A DNA stretch of 20,209 nucleotides, from positions 1 to 20,209 of IMG/VR virus record IMGVR_UViG_3300020200_000236, one strand, 5' to 3'. Positions within the stretch are counted from its first letter, which is position 1. Each line of letters opens with the position of its first letter. Shown here piece by piece: positions 19,893 to 20,209 of this stretch. A program made the translations under genes and the position numbers. The notes under the pieces were generated by a model. It made no database searches, was not told where the DNA came from, and was given only the letters and a program-made list of their open reading frames with translations. Origin of the DNA: a virus.

Positions 19893-19903
19893 TGGAGTTT
19901 AAT

Positions 19904-20209
19904 ATGTTTATAAAATCAATACCACCAAAAGAAGTATTGGAGAAATTGTTTTACTATGATCCAAAGACTGGAAAGTTGTATTGGAAGATAAGCCGAGGTA
20001 ATCGAAAAGCAGGCACCGAAGCAGGACACATATGTACTTATCCTAATGGTCGACAATATAGGAAAATTCGAATTCAAGGAAAGTTTTATTCTGCACATCG
20101 ACTTATTTATCATATGATGAACGGCTATAGTTTACGCCAAGATCAACAAATAGATCATAAAAACGGTGATGGACTTGATAATAGACTCGATAACTTAAGA
20201 GTTTGTACA
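19904..20209 (+). CDS. HNH homing endonuclease (partial, cut by window end)
   Basis: From ATG 19904 (GGAG at 19894-19897) the frame stays open for 102 codons to the window edge. It encodes MFIKSIPPKEVLEKLFYYDP, then KTGKLYWKISRG, then IDHKNGDGLDNRLDNLRVCT. It is clearly a paralogue of the protein at 2530-3105, with the same entry motif and HNH core in the same order; most DNA positions also match. Differences include THRLIYHMMNGY-like changes around the first His. The AP2-like C-terminal part, if present, lies beyond the window. Confidence 0.92.
   Translation, partial: MFIKSIPPKEVLEKLFYYDPKTGKLYWKISRGNRKAGTEAGHICTYPNGRQYRKIRIQGKFYSAHRLIYHMMNGYSLRQDQQIDHKNGDGLDNRLDNLRVCT

Overview
The window reads as part of the genome of a T4-like tailed phage (myovirus superfamily). 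The first ~13.9 kb is AT-rich, tightly packed and almost entirely on the + strand. It carries the T4 core replication, recombination and late-transcription set in recognisable order: uvsY, uvsW, gene 55 (late sigma), 47 and 46 (recombination nuclease), then 45, 44, 62 and regA (clamp, clamp loader, translational repressor). Small unknowns, a peptide deformylase, two glycosyltransferase-type proteins, a DUF3310-type protein and an HNH homing endonuclease lie between them. Many genes overlap by TAATG or ATGA, so translational coupling is the rule.

After regA, where T4 has the DNA polymerase gene 43, the window switches to host-type genes. The first is a 532-residue secreted fusion of a phosphate-binding PstS domain to an MlaC (Ttg2D) phospholipid-binding domain. 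A SufT/DUF59 Fe-S assembly protein follows. The PstS and MlaC sequences look alphaproteobacterial, so an alphaproteobacterial host is my best inference; the window does not prove it.

From 15.9 to 17.4 kb three short genes lie on the minus strand: a Cys-rich protein, a winged-helix-like regulator and a small conserved protein. They are separated by RNA-like, strongly self-complementary DNA. The standout is a complete type I hammerhead ribozyme on the minus strand (16806-16858). It sits in the predicted 5' leader of the regulator gene, behind a good sigma70 promoter. A second domain (16195-16363) is closed by a perfect 13-bp inverted repeat. Palindromes at 16366-16500 and a palindrome plus 31-bp direct repeats at 17464-17578 complete the region.

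From 17.6 kb to the end are small, partly GC-rich phage accessory genes on the + strand, driven by three copies of a promoter cassette (17601, 19182, 19548) in which an ATG lies 9 nt after the -10 box. One cassette is followed by three hairpins that may be a small RNA. The window ends inside a second HNH endonuclease closely related to the first.

All calls come from reading the sequence and from memory of protein families; no searches or folding programs were run.
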